A stretch of DNA of 64,000 nucleotides from Paratinospora sagittata (Eukaryota > Streptophyta > Magnoliopsida > Ranunculales > Menispermaceae): the NCBI GenBank assembly GCA_035771175.1, contig CM069600.1, forward strand, positions 10,873,729-10,937,728. Direction: 5' to 3'. The notes beneath the pieces are model-generated. The model saw only the letters and a list, made by a program, of their open reading frames with translations. It did no database searches and was not told where the DNA came from. Below are positions 1 to 10,321 of this stretch, in pieces. The stretch's first letter is position 1. Every line of letters begins with the position of its first letter. Made by a program: the position numbers and the translations under genes.

Positions 1-3000
1 TTCTGGAATTCGATGCTATACTGGGTATGGATTGGTTGGCTGCCTATCATGCCCATGTGGACTGCTTTGATAAGAAAGTAGTCTTTCAAATACCAGGACA
101 ACCCGCATTTATTTATAGTGGCAAGACTTCTTTAAATTCTCCCACTCGAGGCAGGATGGCCACTAATGCAGAGATAGGGATGTTGGCTAGTATAAAGCCA
201 GTAAATGTAAAGGACTTAGGCGTTCAGATAGCAGATATTCCTATAGTATGTGAGTACCCAGATGTTTTTTCAGAGGATTTACCAGGCTTACCACCAGTAC
301 GGGAAATTGATTTTATTATTGAACTAATACCTGCTACAAAGCCTATTTCAATTCCACCCTATCGAATGGCGCCAAAGGAGTTACAGGAACTCAAGGTGCA
401 ATTAGAGGAGTTGATGACAAAAGGGTTTATCACCCCGAGTATGTCACCATGGGGCGCGCCTGTCCTGTTTGTGAAAAAGAAGGATGGCAGCTTAAGGTTA
501 TGCATTGATTATAGACAGCTGAACAGGGTGACAGTGAAAAATAAGTATCCTTTACCCCGTATCGATGATTTATTCGATCAGTTGAATGGTGCTAAATTTT
601 TCTCTAAAATTGATTTAAGATCTGGATACCATCAGCTAAGAATACGGGAAGAGGATGTACCAAAGACTGCGTTTAGAACACGGTATGGTCACTATGAGTT
701 TCTTGTTATGCCCTTTGGACTAACCAATGCCCCAGCCATGTTTATGGATTTGATGCAAAGGGTATTCAGACCATATCTGGATCAGTTCATTATTGTGTTT
801 ATTGATGATATACTCATTTATTCCAAGACTCAGGAGGATCATGAGCAGCACCTCCGCATCACTTTGCAAACACTGAGAGAGCATCGGTTGTATGCTAAAT
901 TCAGTAAATGCGAGTTTTGGATACATGAGGTGAGATTTTTAGGTCATGTGGTTAGTGCAGAAGGTATTTCTGTTGATTCTGCTAAGGTTGAGGCAATCAT
1001 AAATTGGCCAAGACCAACCACAGTGACTGAAATCCGTAGTTTTCTGGGTCTCGCTGGTTATTACCGAAGATTTGTGGAAGGCTTTTCCCGATTGGCTTCC
1101 CCACTCACAAGGCTGACTCAGAAAAATGTGCCATTTGTGTGGACTTCTGCATGTGAGGATGCTTTCACTGAGTTGAAGAGGAAACTAACTACTACCCCAG
1201 TTTTAGTACTCCCAGAACCTGAAAAGGAGTTGGTGATTTACACAGATGCATCACATTTAGGTTTGGGATGTGTATTGATGCAAGAGGGTAGAGTGATTGC
1301 TTATGCATCCAGACAGCTGAAGATACATGAGAAGAATTACCCTGTGCATGATTTAGAACTAGCAGCTGTGGTATTTGCATTGAAATTGTGGAGACATTAC
1401 CTCTATGGGGAAAAGTTCACACTGTACTCAGATCACAAAAGTCTGAAATATTTGTTTGACCAGAAAGAGTTGAATATGAGACAGCGTAGATGGTTGGAAT
1501 TCCTAAAAGATTATGATTTCACATTAGAATATCATCCTGGAAAGGCCAACGTCGTAGCTGATGCATTGAGCCGAAAACAGGTTGAGACCCAAGTGGTAGC
1601 TTGTCAGATGGCCCAGGAGTGGCGACTTTTAGAGAGAGCGGCTATGATGAGCGTTCTCTCCATGGCTCCACACGTTGACATTTGTGCTCAGATGCATATA
1701 CAGGTGACAGATTCGTCTATTCAACAGATTAAGGATATGCAGCAGCATGATCCTGATCTTGGTATGTATGAGTCGTGGGCAGATAGTGCAGACAGGGCAG
1801 ATTGGCATAGAGGTCCAGATGGTGTCCTGCGTTATCAGGAAAGATTATGGGTACCCGTGAATAGGGCATTGAGGGCAGAGTTATTAGAAAAAGCACACAG
1901 ATCTCAGTATACTATTCACCCAGGGTCTACAAAAATGTATCATGATATGAAGAGAACAGTATGGTGGCATGGGATGAAGAAAGATATAGCTGAGTATGTG
2001 CGAAATTGTGAGGTGTGTCAGCAAGTGAAAGCTGAACATCAGAGACCAGGAGGTCAGATGCAACCATTATCTATTCCCGAATGGAAATGGGAGCATATCA
2101 CGATGGACTTTATCACAGGATTGCCCAGATCTCAGGGTAGATTTGACGCCATCTGGGTAATAGTTGACAGATTGACTAAATCTGCACACTTTCTTCCAAT
2201 GACCACGAAAGACTCGATTGATAGACTAAGTAGATTGTATGTGCGGGAGATTGTCAGGTTGCATGGTATACCTGTTTCTATTGTGTCGGATAGAGATCCG
2301 CGGTTCACATCGAGCTTTTGGCAGGCTATGCAGGCCCGATTTGGTACTCATCTCCGTTTTAGTACAACATTTCATCCTCAGACTGATGGCCAGACTGAGA
2401 GAGTGATTCAGATGCTGGAAGACATGCTCAGATCGTGTATTTTAGAGTTTGGTGGGACTTGGAGTGAAAGTTTACCATTGTGTGAGTTTGCTTATAATAA
2501 CAGCTATCAGGCCAGTATTGGCATGGCACCTTATGAAGCTTTGTATGGTAGGCCGTGCAGATCTCCGACTTGTTGGTATGAGGTTGGAGAATCACAGTTG
2601 TTGGGACCGAAAGTTGTTATTGATCACACTGAGCAGGTTAAACAGATCAGACAGAGATTGAAAGCAGCCCAAGACCGACAGAAGAGTTATTTTGATAACC
2701 GCCACAGACCTTTAGAGTTTGCAGTAGATGACCTCGTGTTGCTTAAAGTCTCGCCACGGAAAGGTCAGATGCGGTTTGGGGTGAAAGGAAAATTGTCTCC
2801 TCGCTTTATTGGACCTTTTAAAATCACAGAGAGGATTGGTCCATTAGCATACCGGATTGCTTTACCTCCTCAATTAGTCGGTGTTCATGATGTGTTTCAT
2901 ATTTCTATGTTGAGAAAATATCATTCAGACCCGACGAAGTATCCACCCTCGACACATCTTTTAGATGTAACACAGTTACAAGTTGGGGAAGATGCTACAT

Positions 3001-3164
3001 ATGAAGAGAAGCTCATTCAGATTCTTGATAGGAAGGTTCAACAATTGCGAAATAAAGCAATTCCTTTGGTCAGAGTCAAATGGCAATTTCATGATAATGA
3101 GGAGCAGACTTGGGAACGCGAGGACTGGATGAGGGAGACATTTCCTGATCTCTTTACCACTTGA
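1..3164 (+). CDS. pol: Ty3/gypsy pol polyprotein (protease end, RT, RNase H, integrase, chromodomain), 5' partial
   Basis: The frame is open from the first bases to the stop at 3162-3164. The first Met (27) is internal to the protein, in a protease-end motif LGMDWL. Counting from that Met, reverse transcriptase covers about residues 110-330, with the catalytic FIDD at about 258. RNase H begins near 404 (IYTDAS). The integrase zinc-binding region lies near 635-670 and the catalytic core holds DFITGLP, SDRDPRF and the Glu of DGQTERV. A chromodomain-like end lies near 985-1040 ([21 protein letters not shown]). The order RT-RNase H-integrase-chromodomain is that of Tekay/Del-type chromoviruses. 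The protein would copy element RNA into cDNA and insert it into chromatin. The key residues that I can check are present. Confidence 0.93.
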   Translation, partial: LEFDAILGMDWLAAYHAHVDCFDKKVVFQIPGQPAFIYSGKTSLNSPTRGRMATNAEIGMLASIKPVNVKDLGVQIADIPIVCEYPDVFSEDLPGLPPVREIDFIIELIPATKPISIPPYRMAPKELQELKVQLEELMTKGFITPSMSPWGAPVLFVKKKDGSLRLCIDYRQLNRVTVKNKYPLPRIDDLFDQLNGAKFFSKIDLRSGYHQLRIREEDVPKTAFRTRYGHYEFLVMPFGLTNAPAMFMDLMQRVFRPYLDQFIIVFIDDILIYSKTQEDHEQHLRITLQTLREHRLYAKFSKCEFWIHEVRFLGHVVSAEGISVDSAKVEAIINWPRPTTVTEIRSFLGLAGYYRRFVEGFSRLASPLTRLTQKNVPFVWTSACEDAFTELKRKLTTTPVLVLPEPEKELVIYTDASHLGLGCVLMQEGRVIAYASRQLKIHEKNYPVHDLELAAVVFALKLWRHYLYGEKFTLYSDHKSLKYLFDQKELNMRQRRWLEFLKDYDFTLEYHPGKANVVADALSRKQVETQVVACQMAQEWRLLERAAMMSVLSMAPHVDICAQMHIQVTDSSIQQIKDMQQHDPDLGMYESWADSADRADWHRGPDGVLRYQERLWVPVNRALRAELLEKAHRSQYTIHPGSTKMYHDMKRTVWWHGMKKDIAEYVRNCEVCQQVKAEHQRPGGQMQPLSIPEWKWEHITMDFITGLPRSQGRFDAIWVIVDRLTKSAHFLPMTTKDSIDRLSRLYVREIVRLHGIPVSIVSDRDPRFTSSFWQAMQARFGTHLRFSTTFHPQTDGQTERVIQMLEDMLRSCILEFGGTWSESLPLCEFAYNNSYQASIGMAPYEALYGRPCRSPTCWYEVGESQLLGPKVVIDHTEQVKQIRQRLKAAQDRQKSYFDNRHRPLEFAVDDLVLLKVSPRKGQMRFGVKGKLSPRFIGPFKITERIGPLAYRIALPPQLVGVHDVFHISMLRKYHSDPTKYPPSTHLLDVTQLQVGEDATYEEKLIQILDRKVQQLRNKAIPLVRVKWQFHDNEEQTWEREDWMRETFPDLFTT

Positions 3165-3209
3165 GGTACAATTCTCCTTATCTGTTAAATTTCGAGGACG
3201 AAATTCCTT

Positions 3210-3222
3210 AAGTTGGGGAGAT
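3210..3222 (+). other. Polypurine tract of element A
   Basis: A purine-rich run (AAGTTGGGGAGA) sits directly before the LTR start. This is the usual primer for plus-strand DNA synthesis. A conserved segment with the motif TTCGAGGACGAA just upstream is also found in elements C and E. Confidence 0.75.
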
Positions 3223-4097
3223 TGTAACACCCCGTAAATTTAATTACATATATACGTTGAAGTACGCGTATATCGAAATGTATAATACACGTATTTTATA
3301 CGTATGAGATACATATACGTGTGATAGTATACGTATTTGATACGTATGCGCTAAATATACGCGTGTATGATTTAATTAAAAAATGTGGATTGAAGTATGA
3401 TTTAATGAATAAATGAATAGTATGATTGAATAAATGAATAATATGATTTAAGATGGGGAGTTGGTTAATTCTTGAGGATGAGGTGCATTGGATCATTTAA
3501 ATATCAACATTCATTTTAAATTACAACCTCTCACTCCCCAACATGTAATTCATTTTAAATTGCAATCTCTCACTCTCCAACATGTGACTATCCAACGTGT
3601 ATAAAAAATAAATAAAAAACAAATATGCTCATCTCCACCCAACAATAAAAAACAAGAAGAAAGAATATAAAAAGAAAAAGAAGATGCTTATCTTAAATGT
3701 GTGCCGATAAGAGAGAACAAAAAAAAAAAACAAAAGAAAAGAAAACAAAAGAAAAACTTGCAGAGAAGGAGAAGAAGAAGAGCAGAGAGAAAGAAACGGA
3801 AGGAAGGAAGAAAGAAGGGGAAAAAGAGGGAGATCCGAACCAGTGGTAAGCCATTTTTGCTATTTTTCGTCGTAAAATTACTATCTAAGGTAGCTGTAAC
3901 CTTTCTAGCGAAGTAATTTTTGTTATAGGAGCCGTTTTACTGCGTTTTCAAGAATTAGAGTTTTGACCCAACGTTAATGAAACTCTGCTAGAATGGTAGA
4001 AAATGCTCCATAGACTGTTAGAACCCCGAATATGTGGTTAGATTCAATTTTATGATTTTTGGAGACCGTTGGACAATTTTAATACAAATTACAACAT

Positions 4098-4265
4098 TCG
4101 GGTGAATAGTGAAATGAATAGTGAATAGTGAATAGTGAATAGTAAAATGAATAGTGAATAGTGAATAATAAATAGTAAATAGTGAATAGTGAATAATAAA
4201 TAGTGAATAGTGAATAGTGAATAGTTAATAGTTAAATGAATAGTCAATAGTGAATAGTAAATTAT
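4098..4265 (+). repeat. Degenerate GAATAGT minisatellite in the LTR
   Basis: Seven-base units close to GAATAGT are repeated many times with small variants. A much shorter form (CACTATT on the + strand) is present in both LTRs of element B near 14245-14270 and 30640-30665, so copy number varies within the family. Confidence 0.8.
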
Positions 4266-4739
4266 GAACAGTGATGTGAACAGTATTTTGAAATCATAGA
4301 TTCGTAGAGAACAGAATTTCGAACGTTTCGATACTACAATCGTGATTTTTGGATAATTTGATATTTTTAGTAGCTACCGATATGATAAATGATGATTCTC
4401 ATGATAATCTATGATTAATTTCAGTGTTTAAAATGAGAGCTTAAGGGCATGGATAAACGCTCTTGAGGAAGTCCTATTGTTGCTCGATTTTAGAGGTTGA
4501 CTTAGAAAACCCGTGTAACCACTGTGAGTATAGTTTTCTTGATTTGGTTCTCGTATGGCATTGTACGCATATAAACTGTTTGATTGTACGCATGTGATAT
4601 TATATATAAGGCATTGAGTTTTATGGATCATGCAAACTGATTTTAGCATTGGAGTTTGTAATGATGAGGCTTTGCGATTCCTCATTGTCATTTCGTTAGG
4701 TCTGTCCTAACAAGGGTTGTGATCCTTGAAATGACTGTT

Positions 4740-4941
4740 AATTGGGTAATGAGATGTTGTGGCTACCTTGTAACGGCCATACAAGGGTTAGACCCGCTCT
4801 CGTGCCTTGCGGAGGAGGGAGATTGTGCATGGTGTTATTGAATTGGGTCATGAGAAGTTGTGTCTACCTTGTACGACCATACAAGGGTTATACCCGCTCT
4901 CTTGCCTTGCGGAGGTGGGAAATTGTGCATTGTATTATTGA
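4740..4941 (+). repeat. Tandem duplication of about 101 bp in the LTR of element A
   Basis: Two adjacent copies begin AATTGGGT at 4740 and 4841. Both contain CATACAAGGGTTA and CCTTGCGGAGG. The LTRs of element B carry one copy of this block (inverse strand, near 13690-13790), so the duplication is specific to A among the copies seen here. Confidence 0.8.
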
Positions 4942-5521
4942 AAAGCATGAAATTTATGTTGTTGACATGTATGATATTCGCTGAATGATGCATGTGTTGC
5001 ATAAGTGTTTGAAATGATTTTAAATGTCATATTTCTATAAATGTATATAATTGTCATCTCAAGAACTATATTCACTGAGCTGTTGATTGCTCACCCCATT
5101 TCCTCCAACATTTCAGGTATTAATTCAAAGGGAAAAGGGAAACTCCGTGACACGCGAACCTTCGTCTAGTACGTGTACGTATGTTTGGAGGCAAGAGATT
5201 ATATTCTTGTTATTTTGATATGTATAATTATCACATACTATACATATACTATCACCTAGATGGGTTGTGTGGTAATCTTATATAATGCTTGGAATGATGT
5301 CATGTACGAATTTCATTTGTGGAATGAATGGAATGATTATGGAGATCTATATTGGATTTGATGAAAAAAAAAAAAAAAAAAAAAAAAAATTCTGTAAGTT
5401 TGGGATGGATTGTGAGAGTACGTGAAGGCTGACAGTGTATTGTATATTGTATACAGGTATGTACAGTGTATAGTATATTGTGCCGGTCATGACGTCAGCC
5501 TACGTCAGGGACGTCGTGACA

Positions 5522-6692
5522 ACAAATGTCATAATTAAAATTATTATGAGAACCATGTTGGTTACAATTTGGAATATGGTTACAATCATGTATTTGAAAT
5601 AAATCTATTATGTTCCACCAGAAGTGGAGTAATCCTATCGTAGCATAAGATAAATGTTTATCTATGTGTTTGCTTTAGGTGTGGAATGAAAAAAATTTAC
5701 GATGTACCTATTGTATATTAAATATATGATTAATCTATTATGTCTCAATAAAGAAAAAAAAAAGGTTGAATTGAAAATATATTCATAGCTCCAGAAGAGC
5801 GAATATGATATTGTAAAAATGAAGCAAAATAATGACGCTTTTACAACGTGCCTATAGATCCAGAAGATCTTGGTTGATTTTAAGGATATCTAAAATGATA
5901 GATATCAAATATTCAAAGAATATATTTATATTGCCTAATTGGTTATTTGGAAATATGTAGAAATGATTATTACTTGAATTTTTTGTTTATTAAATTATGA
6001 GGTCAATTTAAATGATATTGTGATCAGGACCTCAATAATATTTTAAATAATGACATTATTTGGCCAAGTTTCATTTGTTTATATGTTTACTTTATGACTA
6101 GTTGAAATATCATATAATTACGCAAATTTTTGATATACTTTTAGAAAAGTATTAGTATAAAGTTAGATGATCGCAATATTAAGCATATTCGTAACAATAT
6201 TGAAAATTCAATTATTGGAATGATTATCCAATGAAATTGACAATTGCCGACAGATTAGGAAAACTCTAATCATTCAATCAGAAATAGTGCATTAAGTTAA
6301 TAACTTTATAAACAACTTACCCTCATTATTTTCCATCTCAAAACAAAAGAGGGAAGTTCATTTAGGCAATGACGCAAAATCAATCTGATACCCGAGGAAC
6401 GGAAGGTGACCACCAATCACATTCAGAAGATGTGTTCGCCAAAAGAGTAATGGATCTAATGGTGATGGATCCTATAATAAATACTTTAATAAATAATATG
6501 TATAATCATGGGGTGAAGCGATGAACCTTAGATGAAGGAAGAAGATCGCTTATGGAAATCCGTGAGATATACGTGTGGCGTTGGACACAACAACAAACAA
6601 GCACATTAATGGTGCTTTGGGTCATGATCGGTAGCCCGATTATTAGGGTCAATAGTACATGTATCCAGACAATATTTTTCAGAGTATGCATT
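5522..6692. other. AT-rich sequence flanking element A, no convincing gene
   Basis: No coding region is supported here. Short stem-loops with a CAGAA loop occur near 5789-5801 and 5868-5878, like those in the copia remnant further on, so this may be part of the same decayed element. A 51-codon open frame (6369-6524, + strand, starts MTQNQSDT) has no recognisable relative and may be chance. Confidence 0.4.
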
Positions 6693-7142
6693 TGTCACAC
6701 CCCAGTACACAACACACCGCAGTGTCTAGTACCCCCGGAATGTGATAGGTACCTCATACCGAGCGTACCCCAGCCGTTATATACCATATAATATTGTCAC
6801 ATCCCAGTACACAACCCACCACAATGTCTAGTACTCCCGGGATCATTTGTCATACTATTCACTCATGAATAGTGTGGATAAATGATTTGGCTCAGTGGTT
6901 ACTCAGATTGCGAAATCAAACCTTATGAGGTTGTGAGTTCGAATCTGGGGGAGGCCCTGCACTATTCATGAGTGAATAGTATGGACAAATGATCCTGGGG
7001 GTACTAGACACTGCGGTGGGCTGTGTACTGGGATGTGACAATATTATGTGGTATATAACGGCTGGGGTACGCTCGGTATGAGATACCCATCACATCCCGG
7101 GGGTACTAGACACTGCGGTGTGCTGTGTACTGGGGTGTGACA
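6693..7142. repeat. Nested foldback (inverted-repeat) element with a tRNA-like centre
   Basis: The left arm begins TGTCACACCCCAGTACAC and the right arm ends with its inverse, ending GGGGTGTGACA at 7142. Inside lies a second, diverged copy of the same arm (TGTCACATCCCAG at 6795, inverse ending at 7040), so each side carries two arm copies separated by a spacer. The middle (about 6880-6960) is not palindromic and contains RNA polymerase III-like A and B boxes. I do not recognise the family. It could be a MITE or foldback element that inserted into a relative, with a captured SINE head. Confidence 0.75.
6886..6950 (+). other. tRNA-like A box/B box core of the foldback element
   Basis: TTGGCTCAGTGGTTA resembles an A box and GAGTTCGAATCT resembles a B box. 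Their starts are about 47 bases apart, which fits a tRNA or a SINE head. I do not call it a true tRNA because no full cloverleaf with a paired acceptor stem is evident. Confidence 0.5.
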
Positions 7143-7421
7143 AAAAGGCCTTATGTATAGAGCCAATGGTTCAGTGGCTACTCAGATTGCGAAATCAAAC
7201 CTTAAGAGGTTTCGAGTTCGAATCTGGGGGAGGCCCTACACTATTCATGAATGAATAGTATAGACAAATGATCCCGAGGGTACTAGACACTACGGTGGGC
7301 TGTGTACTGGGATGTGACAATATTATGTGGTATATAACGGCTGGGGTACGCTCGGTATGAGGTACCCATCACATCCCGGGGATACTAGACACTGCGGTGT
7401 GCTGTGTACTGGGGTGTGACA
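7143..7421. repeat. Second, half copy of the foldback element
   Basis: After a short AAAAAGGCC link, the tRNA-like centre (A box near 7165, B box near 7214-7225) and both right-hand arms recur, ending GGTGTGACA at 7421. The left arms are missing. The copy is close to the first one, so the locus arose by partial duplication or by insertion with loss of the left half. Confidence 0.7.
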
Positions 7422-7571
7422 GTATTCGACAATTTTTGGCACAGACTTTAGGGGTCTAGGTTGCCCACATTAGTTGTATATAAGTATGACTAAGTGTGAT
7501 TCACAACTATGTAAGTCCATATCAACATAAATAAATATATTATTGATAAATAATAAGAAATACATTGAGTT
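7422..7571. other. Short spacer, nothing recognised
   Basis: This is AT-rich sequence with no supported coding or repeat structure. Confidence 0.3.
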
Positions 7572-7937
7572 CTAGTGATCTGACTTTCCCCCAAAACTTA
7601 GAGCTAGTTGGATCAAAAGTTGTTCTCGCTCCTCACGGAGCTCTGTGTTCTCTTTCAACACATGGTCAAAGGAATCTCCTAAACCAATACCTTCTTGTTG
7701 TAGGGCAGAGTTCTTTTGTTGTAACTCCGCAGTCTCTCGCTGCAAATCACTAGTCTTCTGATGAAGAACGATAGTCTCTTGTTTTAATCTCTCGTTCTCA
7801 TTAGTTAAAGACTTCATCAAATATTTTGTAAATGTTATTTTATTATCTCTATCATTAACTTGTTCGACCAAGGTCTTAACCTCTTTTTCGAGATAGATAA
7901 CCCTCTGTCTGAGTTGTGCCAGATTTTGTAATTCCAA
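7572..7937 (-). CDS. Coiled-coil protein remnant, unidentified
   Basis: A 121-codon frame on the reverse strand encodes an almost continuous coiled coil: heptads of Leu/Ile/Val with many Glu, Lys and Gln (LEKEVKTLVEQV, ENERLKQE, LQRETAELQQKN, ELREEREQL). It ends FGGKSDH and stop. The only domain visible is the coiled coil, and I do not recognise the family. A second frame on the same strand lies just upstream (8041-8405), so the two may be exons or broken parts of one gene. Both lie among transposon remnants and may belong to an element. The start Met is uncertain. Confidence 0.45.
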   Translation of the reverse strand: MELQNLAQLRQRVIYLEKEVKTLVEQVNDRDNKITFTKYLMKSLTNENERLKQETIVLHQKTSDLQRETAELQQKNSALQQEGIGLGDSFDHVLKENTELREEREQLLIQLALSFGGKSDH

Positions 7938-8040
7938 GGAAAAGATGTGATATATAAAAGTTCCCTAGAAAATAGGAAAAATAAATTATAGTTCAAAATA
8001 AATAAATAAATAAATAAAATAAAATAATTATCTTAGAAAG

Positions 8041-8405
8041 CTAGGACAAAGCTTTGAGCGAGCGTTCTTCAAGAGACACAGACAAATATTTTTCCACCTT
8101 AGTTTCACGAATGCCAATAGTATGATCATCATAGTTTAGCACAGTAAAACTAGGTAAAGATTTCATGTCATCTTCCTTATTGGAAGATTTGACTACATTT
8201 CTCTGATGAGAAGATTTGATCACTTCAGAAAAAGAACCAACTTTAGGACCCCTACGAAGACTTTTTGCTCTGGGAGGTCGCTGAATCGATTTATCTTTCT
8301 TAGCTTGCTCTAAAAAAGGACCCAGTACAATAGTGGTTGTCGGCAAGTTGGTGTTGGGATTAGAATTAGTTCCCTCTTTCCCCTACCACCAGTTAACGAA
8401 TCCAT
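8041..8405 (-). pseudogene. Basic, Ser-rich coding remnant next to the coiled-coil frame
   Basis: The frame from 8346 reads PTTTIVLGPFLEQAKKDKS and continues through RPPRAKSLRRGPKVGS to a stop at 8041. A plausible start (MDSLTGG) at 8405 lies in another frame, and a one-base shift near 8350-8385 would connect the two. The product would be about 120 residues with a basic middle and no recognised domain. Same-strand adjacency suggests a link with the coiled-coil frame at 7572-7937, but I could not define a GT-AG intron between them. Confidence 0.35.
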
Positions 8406-8519
8406 TTTACTCTGACTATCACATATTGTACCATAGCAATGAGCCCTTATTTTTTCGTCGCTTTGTTTAAATAAGAAAATTACAGAAACACAAGTGCAGT
8501 TGCACATGTAATACGTCAC

Positions 8520-9779
8520 GATTCATTACCTTGAGATATGTGAAATTAAATACATAAATAATGGTGAAAATAATGGCGATATGACAATTAGTTTATCTTT
8601 TCTTTGAAAATTTTGTCACAAATAAATATAATATTTGTGACACAACGACGTGACACAAGTCATTAGAATGATAATAATTATAACATGTTGTACAAAGTAA
8701 ATGACAATAATTACTGTACAAAATGACATGTTGTACAAAAATAAATTACATTGATCGTCAATATTTTGTTCATTGTTATTATAGAGCAATTTTCTCATCA
8801 TTAAGGGGAGAAATAGCCAATTCCAAAAGAATGGTGTGCAAAATTGTTAAATTGCAATATAAGCTAGTGTAAGGCAATCTTCCTAGCATTAAAGAGAGAA
8901 AAGAAAATGACATGTAATTTGCTTGAGAGCCAACATAAGCCATAAGTTATCGTGAACTAGAAGTTCAAATGATACGTTAAGTGAATGAAAAATTTACATG
9001 ATTGTAAAAGAATTTACAAATCAATTAATTGATATATTCATATTTAGTCCCTGAAGGACAATTTATAAATGACAAACATGAAGTGTGGTTGACCGGTCAA
9101 ATCAAAGTATACAATTTCCTAAAAGATGAAGGTATATGCTAATGATTGATAAATATATAAACATTCCGAAACAAGAATGTTTTGACAAATAAATATACCA
9201 TAAAATGTATACAAGTATCTCTGAAGAGATATAAATTGAGAAATAAACATACCCTGAAGAGGTATGAGAATCTCTCGAAGAAATATGAATTGAAGAATAA
9301 ATTCTCAATATGTTTATATTTAAGTTCATTCATATTTGAAAACTATGGAATGAAAATAATATTGCTCTTGATAATATTTTAAAGTGTACTTGTGATATTA
9401 TGGGATCTCAAAACCATATAAGAATGTTGACATTGAAAAGGTAAAAAAGAGCAAGATCAAATATAGCTAAACTCGTTGAAAAATCGAAAGTTATCTGGAC
9501 CAAAAGTCCAAATACCTGAAAAGGTAAATCGTGATTGAATATATGAGGAAATAAATTAATCCATGAATAATTATCACACATGTGAAAATCCTTGAAGGAT
9601 TTATGAGTGATACTTGTAACTTCACAATGATGATCTCTGAAGGATCTAAAAGGCCTGTAGTACGTACTGCATTAATATTCATATTGATCAATATGCATGT
9701 ATGTTCATAACTGCTATGAGTGAGCATTCCAACAATGTGCATTTCCACTTTATTCACTTTATATATCTATCTATTATTG
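8520..9779. other. AT-rich decayed sequence, probably upstream part of a copia element
   Basis: No intact frame is present. Several short stem-loops with a TGAA or TTGAA loop (near 9050, 9215, 9250, 9510, 9590 and 9635) share orientation. They would read as Pro-Glu codons if translated, which fits the Pro-Glu-rich linker ahead of the reverse transcriptase in some plant copia polyproteins. That assignment is inference. Confidence 0.35.
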
Positions 9780-10317
9780 CATAGGCTAAGACTCCCGAAG
9801 AGTTTGTCAAAATATATTTTAAATGGGAAATTTGAGTCAAAAGATCTTGGAAAATCAAGTTTTTATCTCGACCTACAGATCGAGAATTTTTCCCAAGTGG
9901 ATTCTTGTCTAATTATCAAATGTGTTAAGTGATTCTTGAAGAAAGTTCATATTGATAAGGTACATCCATTAGATTCTCCAATATTGTGAGATCACTGAAA
10001 AATGAATAAATATGATATTCGCCTTCATTATAATAATGAAAAGCTAACTGGTCCTGAAGTACCATGCTTGGATGCAATAGATGCTCGTATATACAAAATA
10101 AAAAAAATTATTTTCTTTGTTAATATGCTTGCAGGACATAGCTCTACACCCAATTAAAATGGTGCTAAACATGCATTATGTTACCTCTAAGAGAGCAAGT
10201 GATACAAGTCTATCTTATTCAAGAAAGATAAAGATAAAACTGGTTGAATATGCAAACGTTGAATATTTGTCAGACCCCCACCATGCTCAATCCCAAACAC
10301 AATTTCACTTATAATGA
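9780..10317 (+). pseudogene. pol: Ty1/copia reverse transcriptase-RNase H fragment, decayed
   Basis: Pieces in two frames match the copia RT/RNase H junction. SKDLGKSSFYLDLQIE is the KDLG...LGLQI region, and IDKVHPLDSPIL, GPEVPCLDAIDARIY and YLSDPHHAQSQT follow in the expected order. Stops and frame changes break it throughout. It stops a few bases before the LTR end of element D at 10322, so D probably inserted into this older copy. I did not find the rest of this copia frame on the far side of D. Confidence 0.75.
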
Positions 10318-10321
10318 TATT

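Larger units (their letters stand above)
1..5521 (+). mobile_element. Element A: Ty3/gypsy chromovirus, 5' part outside window
   Basis: The window opens inside the protease-reverse transcriptase part of an LTR retrotransposon. Pol runs to a stop at 3164, a purine-rich tract (about 3210-3222) follows, and a 3' LTR starts with TGTAACACC at 3223 and ends with GTGACA at 5521. The 5' LTR, primer binding site and gag lie upstream of the window, so the target-site duplication cannot be tested. The right flank begins ACAAA. The LTR belongs to the same family as the LTRs of element B on the opposite strand. Pol shows no stop or frameshift in the visible part, so A is the best candidate here for a coding-competent copy. 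Confidence 0.93.
3223..5521 (+). repeat. 3' LTR of element A
   Basis: The LTR is about 2299 bp and begins TGTAACACCCCG. It matches, in inverse orientation, the LTRs of element B at 13117-15269 and 29574-31660. It contains a cluster of ACGT cores near its start, a GA-rich block (about 3660-3840), a GAATAGT minisatellite, a 101-bp tandem duplication, an A tract of about 25 (5364-5390) and a TGACGTCA palindrome (5490-5497) near its end. Confidence 0.88.

Noticed and set aside
720..926. Reverse-strand open frames within pol of element A (also 1192-1380)
   Set aside because: They lie antisense to a strongly conserved pol frame and show no domain or codon signal of their own.
4740..4941. CRISPR-like or satellite array
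   Set aside because: There are only two copies, with no regular spacers, in a plant LTR. It is a simple tandem duplication.
6369..6524. Short protein starting MTQNQSDT
   Set aside because: It has 51 codons, no domain, no relative and no supporting signal. Chance cannot be excluded, so it is mentioned only within the flanking-region entry.
6886..6950. True tRNA gene
   Set aside because: A and B boxes are present, but the acceptor and anticodon stems do not form and the segment sits inside a foldback repeat. It is better read as a SINE-like head.
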